Made by a program: the position numbers and the translations under genes. The notes below the pieces were generated by a model. It saw only the letters and a list, made by a program, of their open reading frames with translations, was not told the DNA's origin and made no database searches. Of a stretch of DNA of 64,000 bases, positions 21,773 through 29,876 are shown one piece after another. How positions within the stretch are numbered: the stretch's first letter is position 1; every line of letters starts with the position of its first letter. The stretch spans positions 1 through 64,000 of the IMG/VR virus record IMGVR_UViG_3300031857_013798. One strand, written 5' to 3'. This stretch comes from a virus.

Positions 21773-22501
21773 ATGAAGGTTTACATTAGCGGTTATAGAG
21801 ATCATTGGATCTCACCTTACACCATGCTAGACTATGCGTTTTTCTGGACTGACTGGTCAAAGTGTGCTCGTGATAAAACTGTGATCCGTTCACTAGAAGA
21901 AGAACGCAAACACAAATACATTGAACGTCCAGAGTGGGCGGAAAAGTGGGCGGACCGCCTTACACCCGTCAGTCGTGCAATTCAATGGGTATGGGATCGT
22001 GTGCATCCGGCTATCAAGTATGTGAAGATTGATCGCTATGACACCTGGAGCATGGATCACACTCTTGCTGATATTGTGTTGCCCATGCTGAAACAACTGA
22101 AAGAAAAACAACACGGCGCTGGATTTGTGGATGATTCAGATGTGCCCGAAGGAATTGGCCTACGCAGTACCGAAGCGGCCCCCAAAGAAAACGAGTATGA
22201 CACTGATAGCAACCACTTTGCTCGCTGGAACTGGGTCATGGATGAAATGATTTTTGCGTTTGAATGCAAGGTAGATGACTCATGGCAAGATGCGTTCCGT
22301 GAAGGTGAGCATGACATACTGTGGGTGCCTGTGGATGCAGACGGTAATGAAGTGCCCAAAGGTGAACACAAGTACACTGAAATGAGACATGGTCCTAATG
22401 ATACCTACAAATGCGATTACGATGGTATGAAAAAAGTAGAGGAGCGTATTCAAAACGGCTTCCGCTTGTTTGGTCGGTACTATCAGAATCTCTGGGATTG
22501 A
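21773..22501 (+). CDS. conserved phage-type hypothetical protein (242 aa)
   Basis: After TTAAGGAG, beginning MKVYISGYRDHWISPYTML. Rich in Trp, Asp and Lys, soluble, with the central YDTWSMDHTLADIVLPMLKQL and an acidic end. I recall homologs across large T4-like phages, annotated as unknown. Possibly a nucleotide or DNA metabolism accessory. Confidence 0.8.
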   Translation: MKVYISGYRDHWISPYTMLDYAFFWTDWSKCARDKTVIRSLEEERKHKYIERPEWAEKWADRLTPVSRAIQWVWDRVHPAIKYVKIDRYDTWSMDHTLADIVLPMLKQLKEKQHGAGFVDDSDVPEGIGLRSTEAAPKENEYDTDSNHFARWNWVMDEMIFAFECKVDDSWQDAFREGEHDILWVPVDADGNEVPKGEHKYTEMRHGPNDTYKCDYDGMKKVEERIQNGFRLFGRYYQNLWD

Positions 22502-22523
22502 TTTTTTAACTCTAAAGGTGTGT

Positions 22524-22778
22524 ATGGGCGAAACTGTGTTTGCAAATATGGTCAATGACATGACTACAGAATATCATTTACCAACTGAAGACAATAGTGT
22601 CAGCATAGAACTCTATGAACAATGGCAGCGTGAATACACTTGGGACGCATTGGTCAATATCAGATATGGACAAAGTTTCTGCAATCACTTCAACATACAA
22701 GACAATCGACTGTATTACGAACGAGATTGGGTCAAGTGCGATAGCATTATCCGAGCGGACTGGCTTGCAAGACCCTGA
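22524..22778 (+). CDS. hypothetical protein (84 aa)
   Basis: Start at the ATG at 22524 after AAAGG. Acidic N-terminal half, then YTWDALVNIRYGQSF and an aromatic end. Unrecognised. First in a run of small related-looking proteins up to 23530. Confidence 0.65.
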   Translation: MGETVFANMVNDMTTEYHLPTEDNSVSIELYEQWQREYTWDALVNIRYGQSFCNHFNIQDNRLYYERDWVKCDSIIRADWLARP

Positions 22779-23007
22779 TTTTTCACACGGAGCACACCTG
22801 GCCTGGGGCAGACCCTACGACACCATAACCAAGTGGGACGAAGTGGCCACATGGGGTATTGAAACGTTTGGCCTGCCCGGTGATCGTTATATCACTGAAA
22901 TCAATGTGAATGAAATGGTATGGTGGTTCCGTGATCCACAGGACCGCATGTTGTTTGTGTTGAGAAATGGACAGGCCCGATGCATAGAGTTGTCATTACA
23001 GACATAG
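22765..23007 (+). CDS. small protein of the F-x-D...F-x-L family
   Basis: A TTG at 22765 (QDPDFSHGAH) is the most likely start because an ATG at 22615 would overlap the previous gene by 164 nt. About 80 residues ending with MVWWFRDPQDRMLFVLR. The C-terminal motif (F-R-D-x-x-D-x-x-x-F-x-L-R) is shared with several other small proteins in this window. Confidence 0.6.
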   Translation: MQDPDFSHGAHLAWGRPYDTITKWDEVATWGIETFGLPGDRYITEINVNEMVWWFRDPQDRMLFVLRNGQARCIELSLQT

Positions 23008-23192
23008 AACCCATCGAAGCCTTATGGTTGAAAGACCAACTGGTGCGTGATGGCTTGGTCATGCATGAAGATTTTGAGTGGGAATGGCATCCGCCCATGT
23101 GGGATGGCTTCACTCAAGAACGCTCTAAGCATGTGACTTTTATTTTCCGCAGTCCGTCCTTGGCAACATTTTATCAGTTGAAATGGGCATGA
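22980..23192 (+). CDS. small protein of the F-x-D...F-x-L family
   Basis: 70 residues. N-terminal strand-helix (HRVVITDIEPIEALWLKDQL), a His/Trp-rich middle and C-terminus TFIFRSPSLATFYQLKWA, the family end motif. Overlaps the neighbours by 28 and 4 nt. Confidence 0.68.
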   Translation: MHRVVITDIEPIEALWLKDQLVRDGLVMHEDFEWEWHPPMWDGFTQERSKHVTFIFRSPSLATFYQLKWA

Positions 23193-23530
23193 ACATAGAA
23201 CAAGATATTATTGAAACAGCCGCCAAACAACTTGCCGCCGAGATTGACCGCAGTGTATTGAAAAGTATGGGCTACTACAAAGATGTGCAATTGGTGCGTG
23301 ATACTGGCACAGTGTTTGGCACTCAATATCACACAGTGGAACCACGCAATCTTGAATGGCAAGACAGTCGCCGACTGTGGGATGATATGATGCTGTGGTG
23401 CAATCATGCATTTGGAGAATTATCTTCACCTTGGCAGACTGAACCCAATGGGCGTTGGTATGCCAACAATGCTAAATTTTGGTTTAGAGATGAAAAGGAC
23501 CTGGCTTGGTTCATGTTGCGTTGGGCATAA
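23189..23530 (+). CDS. small protein of the F-x-D...F-x-L family
   Basis: 113 residues from the ATG at 23189. A helical N-terminal half, then RRLWDDMMLWCNHAFG and the family end KFWFRDEKDLAWFMLRWA. Coupled to the gene before. Confidence 0.7.
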   Translation: MNIEQDIIETAAKQLAAEIDRSVLKSMGYYKDVQLVRDTGTVFGTQYHTVEPRNLEWQDSRRLWDDMMLWCNHAFGELSSPWQTEPNGRWYANNAKFWFRDEKDLAWFMLRWA

Positions 23531-23537
23531 GTAAATC

Positions 23538-24356
23538 ATGCGATGGATTTTGATACTTGCGATGATGGCAAATGTGGCTGTGGCCAAGCCTGTCCGGCCC
23601 ACACCAAATTCAGAATCAGTACTACTACTAAACACCAGTACCAATCATATTGAACTCTCTCGCAATGCGGATCGTGTGCGAGCCATTGCGTCAATCACCA
23701 AGATCATGACTGCCATGGTTGCCTTGGACTATGACAAGGATCTCAGCAGACGACTCACACTGACCAAGCGTGTGGGCAGTTATTTGCCCAGGCAACAATA
23801 CACTAGAGAACAACTGCTGGAAGCCATGTTGGTAAAATCTGACAACGCGGCTGCCGAAACTCTAGCAGAAGATTATCCTGGCGGCAGAACTGCTTTTATT
23901 GCACGAATGAACAGTCAAGCTCAGGCTTGGGATCTCAAACACACACAGTTTGAAGATGCTTCGGGACTGGGTGCTGCCAACACCTCCACAGTGCATGATG
24001 TGGCTGCAATGATAACTTTGGCTTCCAACTATTGGTTTATCCGTGAGACCAGTACTAAAAAACAAGTGGCCTTGGAAACACGGCACAAAAAACAAATCCG
24101 AACCATTCGGTTAGACCACACTTCGGGCAACATCTTGTTCACATTCGACAACATTGTGGTAAGCAAAACTGGACTGACTTCGGCTGCTGGGTGGTGTGTG
24201 GGCTTGGTTGCCAATCAACGTGGACAACAGTATGTGATTGTGGTACTGGGCAGTAGAACAAAAATTGATCGATTGAACACAGTTAAAAACATCATGTACA
24301 ATCATGTGCTGGATCAAAATTTGCAACCACAGGAATTTGCCAATACATACTATTGA
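23538..24356 (+). CDS. D-alanyl-D-alanine carboxypeptidase (S11, PBP5-like)
   Basis: A periplasmic peptidoglycan carboxypeptidase of 272 residues. A signal peptide ends at VAVA (residue 16). The penicillin-binding signatures are intact: S52-I-T-K55, S101-D-N103 and K210-T-G212. It lacks the C-terminal beta domain and membrane anchor helix of PBP5 (about 400 aa), leaving a soluble catalytic domain. It would trim the pentapeptide donor and so change wall cross-linking during infection. This differs from the SleB-type lytic hydrolase at 33058. It sits among unrelated small early genes. Confidence 0.9.
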   Translation: MRWILILAMMANVAVAKPVRPTPNSESVLLLNTSTNHIELSRNADRVRAIASITKIMTAMVALDYDKDLSRRLTLTKRVGSYLPRQQYTREQLLEAMLVKSDNAAAETLAEDYPGGRTAFIARMNSQAQAWDLKHTQFEDASGLGAANTSTVHDVAAMITLASNYWFIRETSTKKQVALETRHKKQIRTIRLDHTSGNILFTFDNIVVSKTGLTSAAGWCVGLVANQRGQQYVIVVLGSRTKIDRLNTVKNIMYNHVLDQNLQPQEFANTYY

Positions 24357-24598
24357 TGAACCTGCTAAGACATCATTCTTCACAAGAAATACGCCCAGGG
24401 GACAGCTTCCGCTATGCTCGTGAAATTCTCAAACCCTACGGCGAACTGGATCGTGTGCTGGCTTGGTGCAAAACTGAACTGATAGATGAGTGGCGTTGGC
24501 AACTGATTGATGGCAGTTCGGATCACCGCCCTGGCAGATACATTTTTTACTTTGACTCTGACCGCGACTTCTTTGCGTTTGTGCTACACTGGGCATAA
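24356..24598 (+). CDS. small protein of the F-x-D...F-x-L family
   Basis: 80 residues, start in a TGATG overlap. WRWQLIDG, then the family end YIFYFDSDRDFFAFVLHWA. Followed by a promoter cassette. Confidence 0.7.
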   Translation: MNLLRHHSSQEIRPGDSFRYAREILKPYGELDRVLAWCKTELIDEWRWQLIDGSSDHRPGRYIFYFDSDRDFFAFVLHWA

Positions 24599-24617
24599 AC
24601 TAATACTTCAGTAGTAC

Positions 24618-24646
24618 TTGACTAATAATCTCATTCATGCTATACT
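24618..24646 (+). promoter_or_regulatory. early sigma70-type promoter
   Basis: TTGACT (24618-24623), 17 bp, TGC-TATACT (24641-24646). Leader with AGGAG to the ATG at 24672. Confidence 0.8.
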
Positions 24647-24671
24647 TAAAGCATGTTTTTAGGAGATTTGA

Positions 24672-24896
24672 ATGAACGACTGGGACCGCGACAATCTTAA
24701 CTTCTTGATGAACGCCAGCAAAGAAACGCTAGAAGAATGGCATTTCTACGCTGATGCAGATGATTACAAATATGCATTGGAACTGCTTCAAGCGGCTCGT
24801 ACAGAATTGGCCATGCAAGAGCTGGCGCTGGTAGACGACCAAGCAGTGGAAGACATAACCGAAGCGCAAGCCGTGTTGGCAAGGTTCCGACTGTGA
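24672..24896 (+). CDS. conserved phage-type helical protein (74 aa)
   Basis: Begins MNDWDRDNLNFLMNASKETL. Acidic, all helical, with DDYKYALELLQAAR. I recall close relatives in T4-like marine phages. Function unknown. Overlaps the next gene (GTGA). Confidence 0.8.
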   Translation: MNDWDRDNLNFLMNASKETLEEWHFYADADDYKYALELLQAARTELAMQELALVDDQAVEDITEAQAVLARFRL

Positions 24897-25219
24897 AACA
24901 CAATCGCTTTGCTGTGATGTGGGACTGCAATGGCCTTGAGGCCGTGGAACAACTGCCCGATCCTGCTGAAACCACCTTTGCCTTGCTCAAAGGTACAGAA
25001 CCGCCTAAACTTCCCAACATCTTGCACTGGCGCCTGCGGGCTCGGTACAACTCTCAGCGGCACTATGAAATCTATGTGTTTGAAACTGTGAAAGGCATCA
25101 CAGCCGAGGACATTCGCGAAATGTTTGAGGCATCGCCACAGCATGCCGCTGACACCATTCGAGAGATTGGCACGGTGTTCCACAGTGATCGCCAAACGCA
25201 AAAAGCGGCCATTGTCTAG
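24893..25219 (+). CDS. hypothetical protein (108 aa)
   Basis: GTG start overlapping the previous stop. Mixed alpha/beta with FAVMWDCNGLEAVEQL, LPNILHWRLRARYN and YEIYVFETVKGITAEDIREMF. Unrecognised. Second gene of the 24618 transcript. Confidence 0.7.
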   Translation: MKHNRFAVMWDCNGLEAVEQLPDPAETTFALLKGTEPPKLPNILHWRLRARYNSQRHYEIYVFETVKGITAEDIREMFEASPQHAADTIREIGTVFHSDRQTQKAAIV

Positions 25220-25220
25220 G

Positions 25221-25249
25221 TTGACCAATATTTCCCAATTTGCTATACT
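25221..25249 (+). promoter_or_regulatory. early sigma70-type promoter
   Basis: TTGACC (25221-25226), 17 bp, TGC-TATACT (25244-25249), two bases after the upstream TAG. Drives 25277. Confidence 0.87.
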
Positions 25250-25276
25250 ACATACATCTTAACCAAGGAGCCTTTG

Positions 25277-26401
25277 ATGATCCCAGCCTACGAAGAAGTT
25301 GTGCGCAAGCCGAATAAACTGAAAAATCTCAATCCTTTAAAAAATACCATTGCCACTGTGGTAGACCTTGAGACCAGAATTACTGAACTCCAGTCGTACA
25401 AAGAGTGGGTCAAGCTGATGGAATCATATCAGACTTCGGGAATTAAACTTAGCCCAAGTCTGCGTCCTATGATTAAAATGGTTAAACTTGGTTTATTGTT
25501 GATTGATGAAGACATCCAACGTGCATTGGATCCCAAGCATTGTCGCAAGATTTCTACCATTGGTATATTTGATCCTAGACTTCTCCAAGTTGTGTATTGT
25601 ATTAAAGCGCCGGGACTAGATGAATATCATGCAGTAGATGGTCAACATACTGCCACAATTGTAGCCGCTATGGTAGCCGCCGGCGTATTTGAAGGTGAAA
25701 CAGATTGGCGCAACGTTGAAGTTCCGGTGTTATACATCGAAACAGACAACAAGGCGTTTGCTCGCAAAGCCTTTGCATTGATCAACGGCAAAGGCAAAAA
25801 GAAAATTAGTCCCTGGTATGAGCACCGCACCAAAGTTATGAGTGTGCGAATCGATGGCAGTGAAGATGAAGATGACGTAGATGCAGAGCGTAAACAAACC
25901 ATTTGTGAAAAGTACAATTGTTATGCAGTGGACGAGGATAGCCCACATGCCGGTACTACTCCTGGCGCTTTCACCCACATGAAGGCATTTAGTTTGCCCG
26001 ATGCTACACTAGAATTGGCTTGTAAGTTTCACAATGAATATTTCCACTACGATCCTATCAATGGTTCTTTGTGGTTTATGTTTGACGACATTAAAACTGG
26101 GTTTGATGCGGCTAATATTAAAATTACCGACAATTTCTTAGGTGAGTTAGCAGGTCTACTGCAAGGGTGTTTTGCTGGTTTGGCAGAATTCCACGAAGCA
26201 GTTCATGCCGCTCACAAGCGTTGGGGCAAGGCAGTATACAATATTGAAAAGTTTCCTTGGCAAGATGACGCCATTGCGGTAGTGTTGTTGCACATGTATC
26301 AACGCATGGGGGGCACACAACAATTGCCACAACACATGTTGGACAGGTTTGAAAAGATCATGGATTTTATCGACGACGACATCAAAGCATTGTACGAGTA
26401 A
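25277..26401 (+). CDS. DGQHR/ParB-like domain protein
   Basis: 374 residues from the ATG at 25277 (AAGGAG upstream). The segment LQVVYCIKAPGLDEYHAVDGQHTATIV contains a DGQH motif like the ParB/sulfiredoxin-type DGQHR domain (here DGQHTA), followed by VPVLYIETDN and a basic GKGKKKISPWYEH loop. The second half is helical. Such domains act on DNA or nucleotides (ParB, DndB) and could mark or modify DNA. A weaker ParB-like protein is at 38717. Role unproven. Confidence 0.65.
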   Translation: MIPAYEEVVRKPNKLKNLNPLKNTIATVVDLETRITELQSYKEWVKLMESYQTSGIKLSPSLRPMIKMVKLGLLLIDEDIQRALDPKHCRKISTIGIFDPRLLQVVYCIKAPGLDEYHAVDGQHTATIVAAMVAAGVFEGETDWRNVEVPVLYIETDNKAFARKAFALINGKGKKKISPWYEHRTKVMSVRIDGSEDEDDVDAERKQTICEKYNCYAVDEDSPHAGTTPGAFTHMKAFSLPDATLELACKFHNEYFHYDPINGSLWFMFDDIKTGFDAANIKITDNFLGELAGLLQGCFAGLAEFHEAVHAAHKRWGKAVYNIEKFPWQDDAIAVVLLHMYQRMGGTQQLPQHMLDRFEKIMDFIDDDIKALYE

Positions 26402-26404
26402 ATT

Positions 26405-26713
26405 ATGTACTTTTATATTTTACCAGGACCTTATAGATTGGGCTTTGGCATTACATCCAATCATGAGCGCCGTGCCAAAGACTACACAGGTGCGTGGGGT
26501 GGTGAAGCAGAATTCAAATATCTGTTTGAAGGACCTACTGCACATGTTAAGCGTTTAGAAAACGTCATTAAAACTATTCATAGAGATATGCTTTGGAGAC
26601 TTGATGAGTGGCAAACCGAATGGTTAGACAACGGATGGAGTGCCGAGCAACTGCTAGATTTTGTTAAAGACATTGTGCAAGAACGACATCTCAAAGTAAC
26701 GCAAATTAGATAG
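26405..26713 (+). CDS. GIY-YIG-like small protein
   Basis: 102 residues. The start MYFYILPGPYRLGFGITSN with RAKDYTG and LENVIKTIHRDM resembles the compact GIY-YIG nuclease layout (strand, GxG turn, R in the first helix, later Glu/Asn). The central motif is degenerate, so activity is uncertain. Follows the DGQHR gene by 3 nt, probably same transcript. Confidence 0.55.
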   Translation: MYFYILPGPYRLGFGITSNHERRAKDYTGAWGGEAEFKYLFEGPTAHVKRLENVIKTIHRDMLWRLDEWQTEWLDNGWSAEQLLDFVKDIVQERHLKVTQIR

Positions 26714-26720
26714 TACCAAC

Positions 26721-26930
26721 ATGAGCATTTTACAATTTAACTCTCGACCGTACACTGTGTTTGATCCTGCCAACCGAGAACATCGACGTTGGTACAATCA
26801 ATTTGTCACGCACAAGTCTTGGGGACGATGCCCATATCGTTTTATTGTGCCCGAGGACCATGGGGACTTGATCACCATGTGCCAGCGAGCCTTGGTCAAG
26901 TACTATGTGCAACGCGAGTTCAAAAAGTAA
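26721..26930 (+). CDS. conserved phage-type protein (69 aa)
   Basis: Contains RPYTVFDPANREHRRWY, then WGRCPYRFIVPEDHGDLITM and YVQREFKK. I recall strongly conserved versions in T4-like marine phages. Function unknown. Ends at a terminator. Confidence 0.82.
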   Translation: MSILQFNSRPYTVFDPANREHRRWYNQFVTHKSWGRCPYRFIVPEDHGDLITMCQRALVKYYVQREFKK

Positions 26931-26976
26931 TACTCAAGTACTACAAAAGCCCTACAGATTGTAGGGCTTTTTTTTG
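26928..26976 (+). terminator. intrinsic terminator
   Basis: A 10-bp stem AAAGCCCTAC with GTAGGGCTTT (26946-26955 with 26961-26970) and T run. An imperfect inverted repeat like that at 9395 precedes it. Confidence 0.85.
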
Positions 26977-26978
26977 GG

Positions 26979-27007
26979 TTGACCAATAATTCCCGATCTG
27001 CTATACT
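26979..27007 (+). promoter_or_regulatory. early sigma70-type promoter
   Basis: TTGACC (26979-26984), 17 bp, TGC-TATACT (27002-27007). Nearly identical to the 9446 promoter through the leader. Drives 27038. Confidence 0.88.
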
Positions 27008-27037
27008 ATGGACATATTAACGCAAAAGGAGCCGCAA

Positions 27038-27223
27038 ATGGAAATCACTATCACTGTACCTAAGTCTGCTATCGAAGCTGTCAAAGAGTATGCCAAAGAA
27101 CTCACAGGCAAGACTCCCTCCAAGAAAGAACTAAAAGCCTTCTTTGAGCAAGACATCCCAGGCTACTATTCGGACACCTTTGAGGAAGGCATTGAAGGTG
27201 CCGTTGACAACTATTTTGGTTGA
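27038..27223 (+). CDS. hypothetical early protein (61 aa)
   Basis: Start at the ATG at 27038 after AAAAGGAGCC. MEITITVPKSAIEAVKEYA then an acidic helical end, a small strand-helix protein. Its TGA stop lies in the next -35 box. Confidence 0.75.
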   Translation: MEITITVPKSAIEAVKEYAKELTGKTPSKKELKAFFEQDIPGYYSDTFEEGIEGAVDNYFG

Positions 27224-27248
27224 CCAATAAATCCCAATTTGCTATAAT
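27220..27248 (+). promoter_or_regulatory. early sigma70-type promoter
   Basis: TTGACC (27220-27225) containing the upstream TGA, 17 bp, TGC-TATAAT (27243-27248). Drives 27277. Confidence 0.9.
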
Positions 27249-27276
27249 AGAGACTAGTTAACACAAAGGAGCCAAG

Positions 27277-27552
27277 ATGAAAGCACTGCAAGCCTACATT
27301 GATCGTCAGAACAAATACCAGGCCTTGTTCCGAGGTCAGCGTACAGAACCCTTGTACGAAATTCAAACTGAGGCAGGCCGCCTGCGAGTGGCCAAAATGA
27401 TTGACTGCGCTCTTAGCCCTGAGAATCTCAGCTGTGACGGTGAACTGCCTCGTGCAGAAGTCAATCGACGCTATCGCGAGCTTAATGCGGCCGCAACTGC
27501 CCTGGTTCAATTGGATCCCAGCATGGCCCAGCACATGTATGAATTTGGTTGA
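27277..27552 (+). CDS. hypothetical early protein (91 aa)
   Basis: After CACAAAGGAGCC. Helical, soluble: MKALQAYIDRQNKYQAL, RLRVAKMIDCALS, ending MAQHMYEFG. No family recognised. Its stop again lies in the next -35. Confidence 0.75.
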   Translation: MKALQAYIDRQNKYQALFRGQRTEPLYEIQTEAGRLRVAKMIDCALSPENLSCDGELPRAEVNRRYRELNAAATALVQLDPSMAQHMYEFG

Positions 27553-27577
27553 CCAAAAAATCCCAATTTGCTATAAT
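27549..27577 (+). promoter_or_regulatory. early sigma70-type promoter
   Basis: TTGACC (27549-27554) containing the upstream TGA, 17 bp, TGC-TATAAT (27572-27577). Promoter and leader nearly identical to the 27220 copy. Confidence 0.9.
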
Positions 27578-27606
27578 AGAGACTAGTTAACACAAAGGAG
27601 TCCAAA

Positions 27607-28104
27607 ATGGGTACACGTTCAAGAATTGGTGTTATGCACGGTGACAAAGTCAAATCAATTTACTGTCACTGGGACGGCTATCTAGAGCACAATGGTCAGA
27701 TCCTACAAAATCACTATGATAGTGCTCGCGCCAACCACTTGGTGTCTCTGGGTGACATGTCAAGCCTGGGCCCAGTGATAGGTCAAGCACATCCGTTCTC
27801 CCAGTTTGAGATCAAAGAAGATGACCCTGAGCGTGAAGCCAAATTGGCCTTGATGGAACTGGTCAAGAGCGAAGGCTGGTGCACCTTTTACGGTCGCGAT
27901 CGCGGCGAGACTGGCTGTGAGTGGAAAGTAGCCGACACCTTTGAAGAGTTCCTTGAGCAGGCTGATGGGTGTGGTGCTGAGTTCTACTACATCATGAAAG
28001 ATGGCGTGTGGTATGTTGGTACTACATACGAAAACACCCACCCCCTTAGCAAGCGCCTAACTCTGTTGAGCGAGGCTCTGCAGGCAGAAACGGTTGACCA
28101 ATAA
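27607..28104 (+). CDS. widespread phage protein, MGTRSRIGV family (165 aa)
   Basis: Begins MGTRSRIGVMHGDKVKSIYC and continues CHWDGYLEHNGQIL and HYDSARANHLVSLGDMS, a combination I recall from very many phages and some bacteria. C-terminal half: GCEWKVADTFEEF and AEFYYIMKDGVWYV. Function unknown despite wide distribution. Early promoter. Confidence 0.85.
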   Translation: MGTRSRIGVMHGDKVKSIYCHWDGYLEHNGQILQNHYDSARANHLVSLGDMSSLGPVIGQAHPFSQFEIKEDDPEREAKLALMELVKSEGWCTFYGRDRGETGCEWKVADTFEEFLEQADGCGAEFYYIMKDGVWYVGTTYENTHPLSKRLTLLSEALQAETVDQ

Positions 28105-28122
28105 TTGCCAAAATGCTATAAT
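28094..28122 (+). promoter_or_regulatory. early sigma70-type promoter
   Basis: TTGACC (28094-28099) inside the 3' end of the upstream gene, 17 bp, TGC-TATAAT (28117-28122). Drives 28153 and probably 28409. Confidence 0.88.
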
Positions 28123-28152
28123 ATGGACATGTTAAGCAAAAAGGAGTTCAAA

Positions 28153-28398
28153 ATGGAAATTGAAATTGAATACAACTTGACAGGCGGCATCAAAGACTAT
28201 GCTATGTTCACCGAACTTGGCAACGCCGCAGTTCATGCCGTGGTTGTGTCGGCTCGTGAAAACAAACTCACCTGGCCCCAGACTTATCGTGCCTTGTGTG
28301 CATTGAGTGAGCAGGCAGAATTTGGCGAAGCCACCGACACTGCTGTGCGCGAATGTGTGTACTCCGCCCTGGGTTTCCGCACACCTTTTTATTGCTAA
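28153..28398 (+). CDS. hypothetical early protein (81 aa)
   Basis: Start at the ATG at 28153 after AAAAAGGAG. An N-terminal strand MEIEIEYNLTGG, then helices (AVHAVVVSARENKLTW) and two Cys near the end. Unrecognised. Followed closely by an OB-fold-like gene. Confidence 0.72.
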   Translation: MEIEIEYNLTGGIKDYAMFTELGNAAVHAVVVSARENKLTWPQTYRALCALSEQAEFGEATDTAVRECVYSALGFRTPFYC

Positions 28399-28408
28399 GG
28401 AGCAGAAC

Positions 28409-29200
28409 ATGATGGCAGGTTTTATTGACGTCACTGGCTGGAGCACTCGAGAAGTGCAACGTCTAGGTCATGCTGATGATGACACCCCTGATGAGCTTCG
28501 CCCACGTCGTGGCGCACGCCGTTCTGTGCAAGTCACACCCGGTGGCGGGCATCCTGGCTATGCTGTAGAAAATGTGTGGGCCGCTGCCTGTGCCGCTCAA
28601 CGCATCAATGGTGAGTACCTGAAAGAGGGTCGCAACATCATGGGTGAGCAAGGCGAAGTGCTGAGTACCACGCCACGTAACCGTGATGTCATGTTGCAAT
28701 TCCTGCATCACCCTGAATGCCTGTTGCCAGAAGATATTGCACAAGGTGCGGAGTGCCAGAATTTCCTGCGCAATGATCTTACCTTCCGTGCGCTCAAGGG
28801 TCAGCTGAATGACTTTGATCAATCCACTCAGAAGGTGCTGGCAGTAACAGATCGCTTCTTTCCGCAACAACATCGATATGAACTGGCAGTGATTGCCTGC
28901 TTGCCCCAAAGCCATCTGCGCAGTATGGCTCGTCAAGAACAGCAAGCCCGCTTGAAGAAAGCAACTGGTGGCACAGTTGGCTCCGTGGGTGACAAGGTAG
29001 GCATGGATGTAGAAGTGGTGAGTGCCAGTTACAGCCAGAACTTCAACATCTACTGGGTCAATGCTGTGAATGACGCTGATCAGCCGGTGTTCTTTAGTTA
29101 CAAGGTCGCACTCAAGGCCGGTGATCGTCATACCATTACTGGTACTGTCAAGGGCTACCGCGATGGTAAAACTCAACTGAACCGTGTTAAAATTGTATAA
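28409..29200 (+). CDS. phage protein with C-terminal OB-fold-like domain
   Basis: 263 residues from the ATG at 28409 (TAAGGAG upstream; second ATG adjacent). The middle is helical. The C-terminal 80 residues (GSVGDKVGMDVEVVSASY, FNIYWVNAVNDADQPVFF, ITGTVKGYRDGKTQLNRV) show the strand pattern GxVGDxV...TVKxxxxxxxxTxLxRV of an OB-type module seen in many phage proteins. It could bind single-stranded nucleic acid. Early transcription. Confidence 0.7.
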   Translation: MMAGFIDVTGWSTREVQRLGHADDDTPDELRPRRGARRSVQVTPGGGHPGYAVENVWAAACAAQRINGEYLKEGRNIMGEQGEVLSTTPRNRDVMLQFLHHPECLLPEDIAQGAECQNFLRNDLTFRALKGQLNDFDQSTQKVLAVTDRFFPQQHRYELAVIACLPQSHLRSMARQEQQARLKKATGGTVGSVGDKVGMDVEVVSASYSQNFNIYWVNAVNDADQPVFFSYKVALKAGDRHTITGTVKGYRDGKTQLNRVKIV

Positions 29201-29209
29201 GGAAACATC

Positions 29210-29338
29210 ATGAGCAAACTCATAATTGGATTCATTTTAGGCTTGGTGGTCAGTGCTGTCGGCTTTTCGGGCATTGCTCGAATGTTTGACAAAGGTGTGC
29301 AAACCATCCAAACCCAAAGCAAGGAACTGGCCCAGTGA
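29210..29338 (+). CDS. 42-aa single-pass membrane protein
   Basis: ATG at 29210 after AAGGAAA. One N-terminal hydrophobic segment (LIIGFILGLVVSAVGFSG) and a short polar tail ending in QSKELAQ. I recall very similar tiny membrane proteins in T4-like phages. Confidence 0.7.
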   Translation: MSKLIIGFILGLVVSAVGFSGIARMFDKGVQTIQTQSKELAQ

Positions 29339-29374
29339 TTTGGGCAAATCAAATCAAAATTATTGCAAAAGTGG

Positions 29375-29403
29375 TTGACCAGAATCTGCTCTTTTGCTAT
29401 AAT
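29375..29403 (+). promoter_or_regulatory. early sigma70-type promoter with long leader
   Basis: TTGACC (29375-29380), 17 bp, TGC-TATAAT (29398-29403). The leader to 29472 is about 60 nt, longer than in the other cassettes. Confidence 0.85.
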
Positions 29404-29471
29404 ATTGATATGTTGAGCAGCGATGCAAAACATTTTTTAAACTCTGTAAGTAAACTTTGAAAGGCAACATT

Positions 29472-29828
29472 ATGTCCGCAACTGAAAAAACTTTTACCGT
29501 GGCTGGTACCGCAATCAACGCCGATGGCACCGTTAAGGCTCGTTTTGCAAACGACCTGGTAGCCCGCATCAAGATCCTAAACAAGGCTGGATGCACTGAG
29601 ATCAACTTGGTTGAGTTGCCCCGTGCAATGACCAAGATAGAAGCTCTGCAACACTTGCAGACCCTGGGTATCACCGAAGGTGATGCCGGCTACGTGGTAG
29701 CCAACAAGCTGGCCGAACGTGCCAAAGTCGCCAAGAAAGGCGAAGTCAAAGTGGCTGCTAAAGGTGTCAAAGCCAAAGCCACCAAGTCTGTTACTGCCGA
29801 GCAATTGGTTGAGGCTGCCAAAGCCTGA
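29472..29828 (+). CDS. conserved phage-type protein with basic tail (118 aa)
   Basis: From the ATG at 29472 (GAAAGG site). The N-terminal domain FTVAGTAINADGTVKARFAN and TEINLVELPRAMTKIEAL is one I recall from T4-like marine phages. The C-terminus is Lys/Ala-rich (VKVAAKGVKAKATK), possibly DNA-binding. Own promoter and terminator imply high expression. Confidence 0.8.
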   Translation: MSATEKTFTVAGTAINADGTVKARFANDLVARIKILNKAGCTEINLVELPRAMTKIEALQHLQTLGITEGDAGYVVANKLAERAKVAKKGEVKVAAKGVKAKATKSVTAEQLVEAAKA

Positions 29829-29847
29829 TAGTACACAGCACAAAAAC

Positions 29848-29876
29848 AGCGGCTCGAATTGGGCCGCTTTTTTTTA
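29848..29876 (+). terminator. intrinsic terminator
   Basis: AGCGGC pairs with GCCGCT around a 9-nt loop, followed by a T run. Confidence 0.78.

Noticed and set aside
28463-29176. 237-aa minus-strand frame opposite the OB-fold-like gene
   Set aside because: The sense gene has a promoter, ribosome binding site and domain pattern; the antisense lacks all of these.
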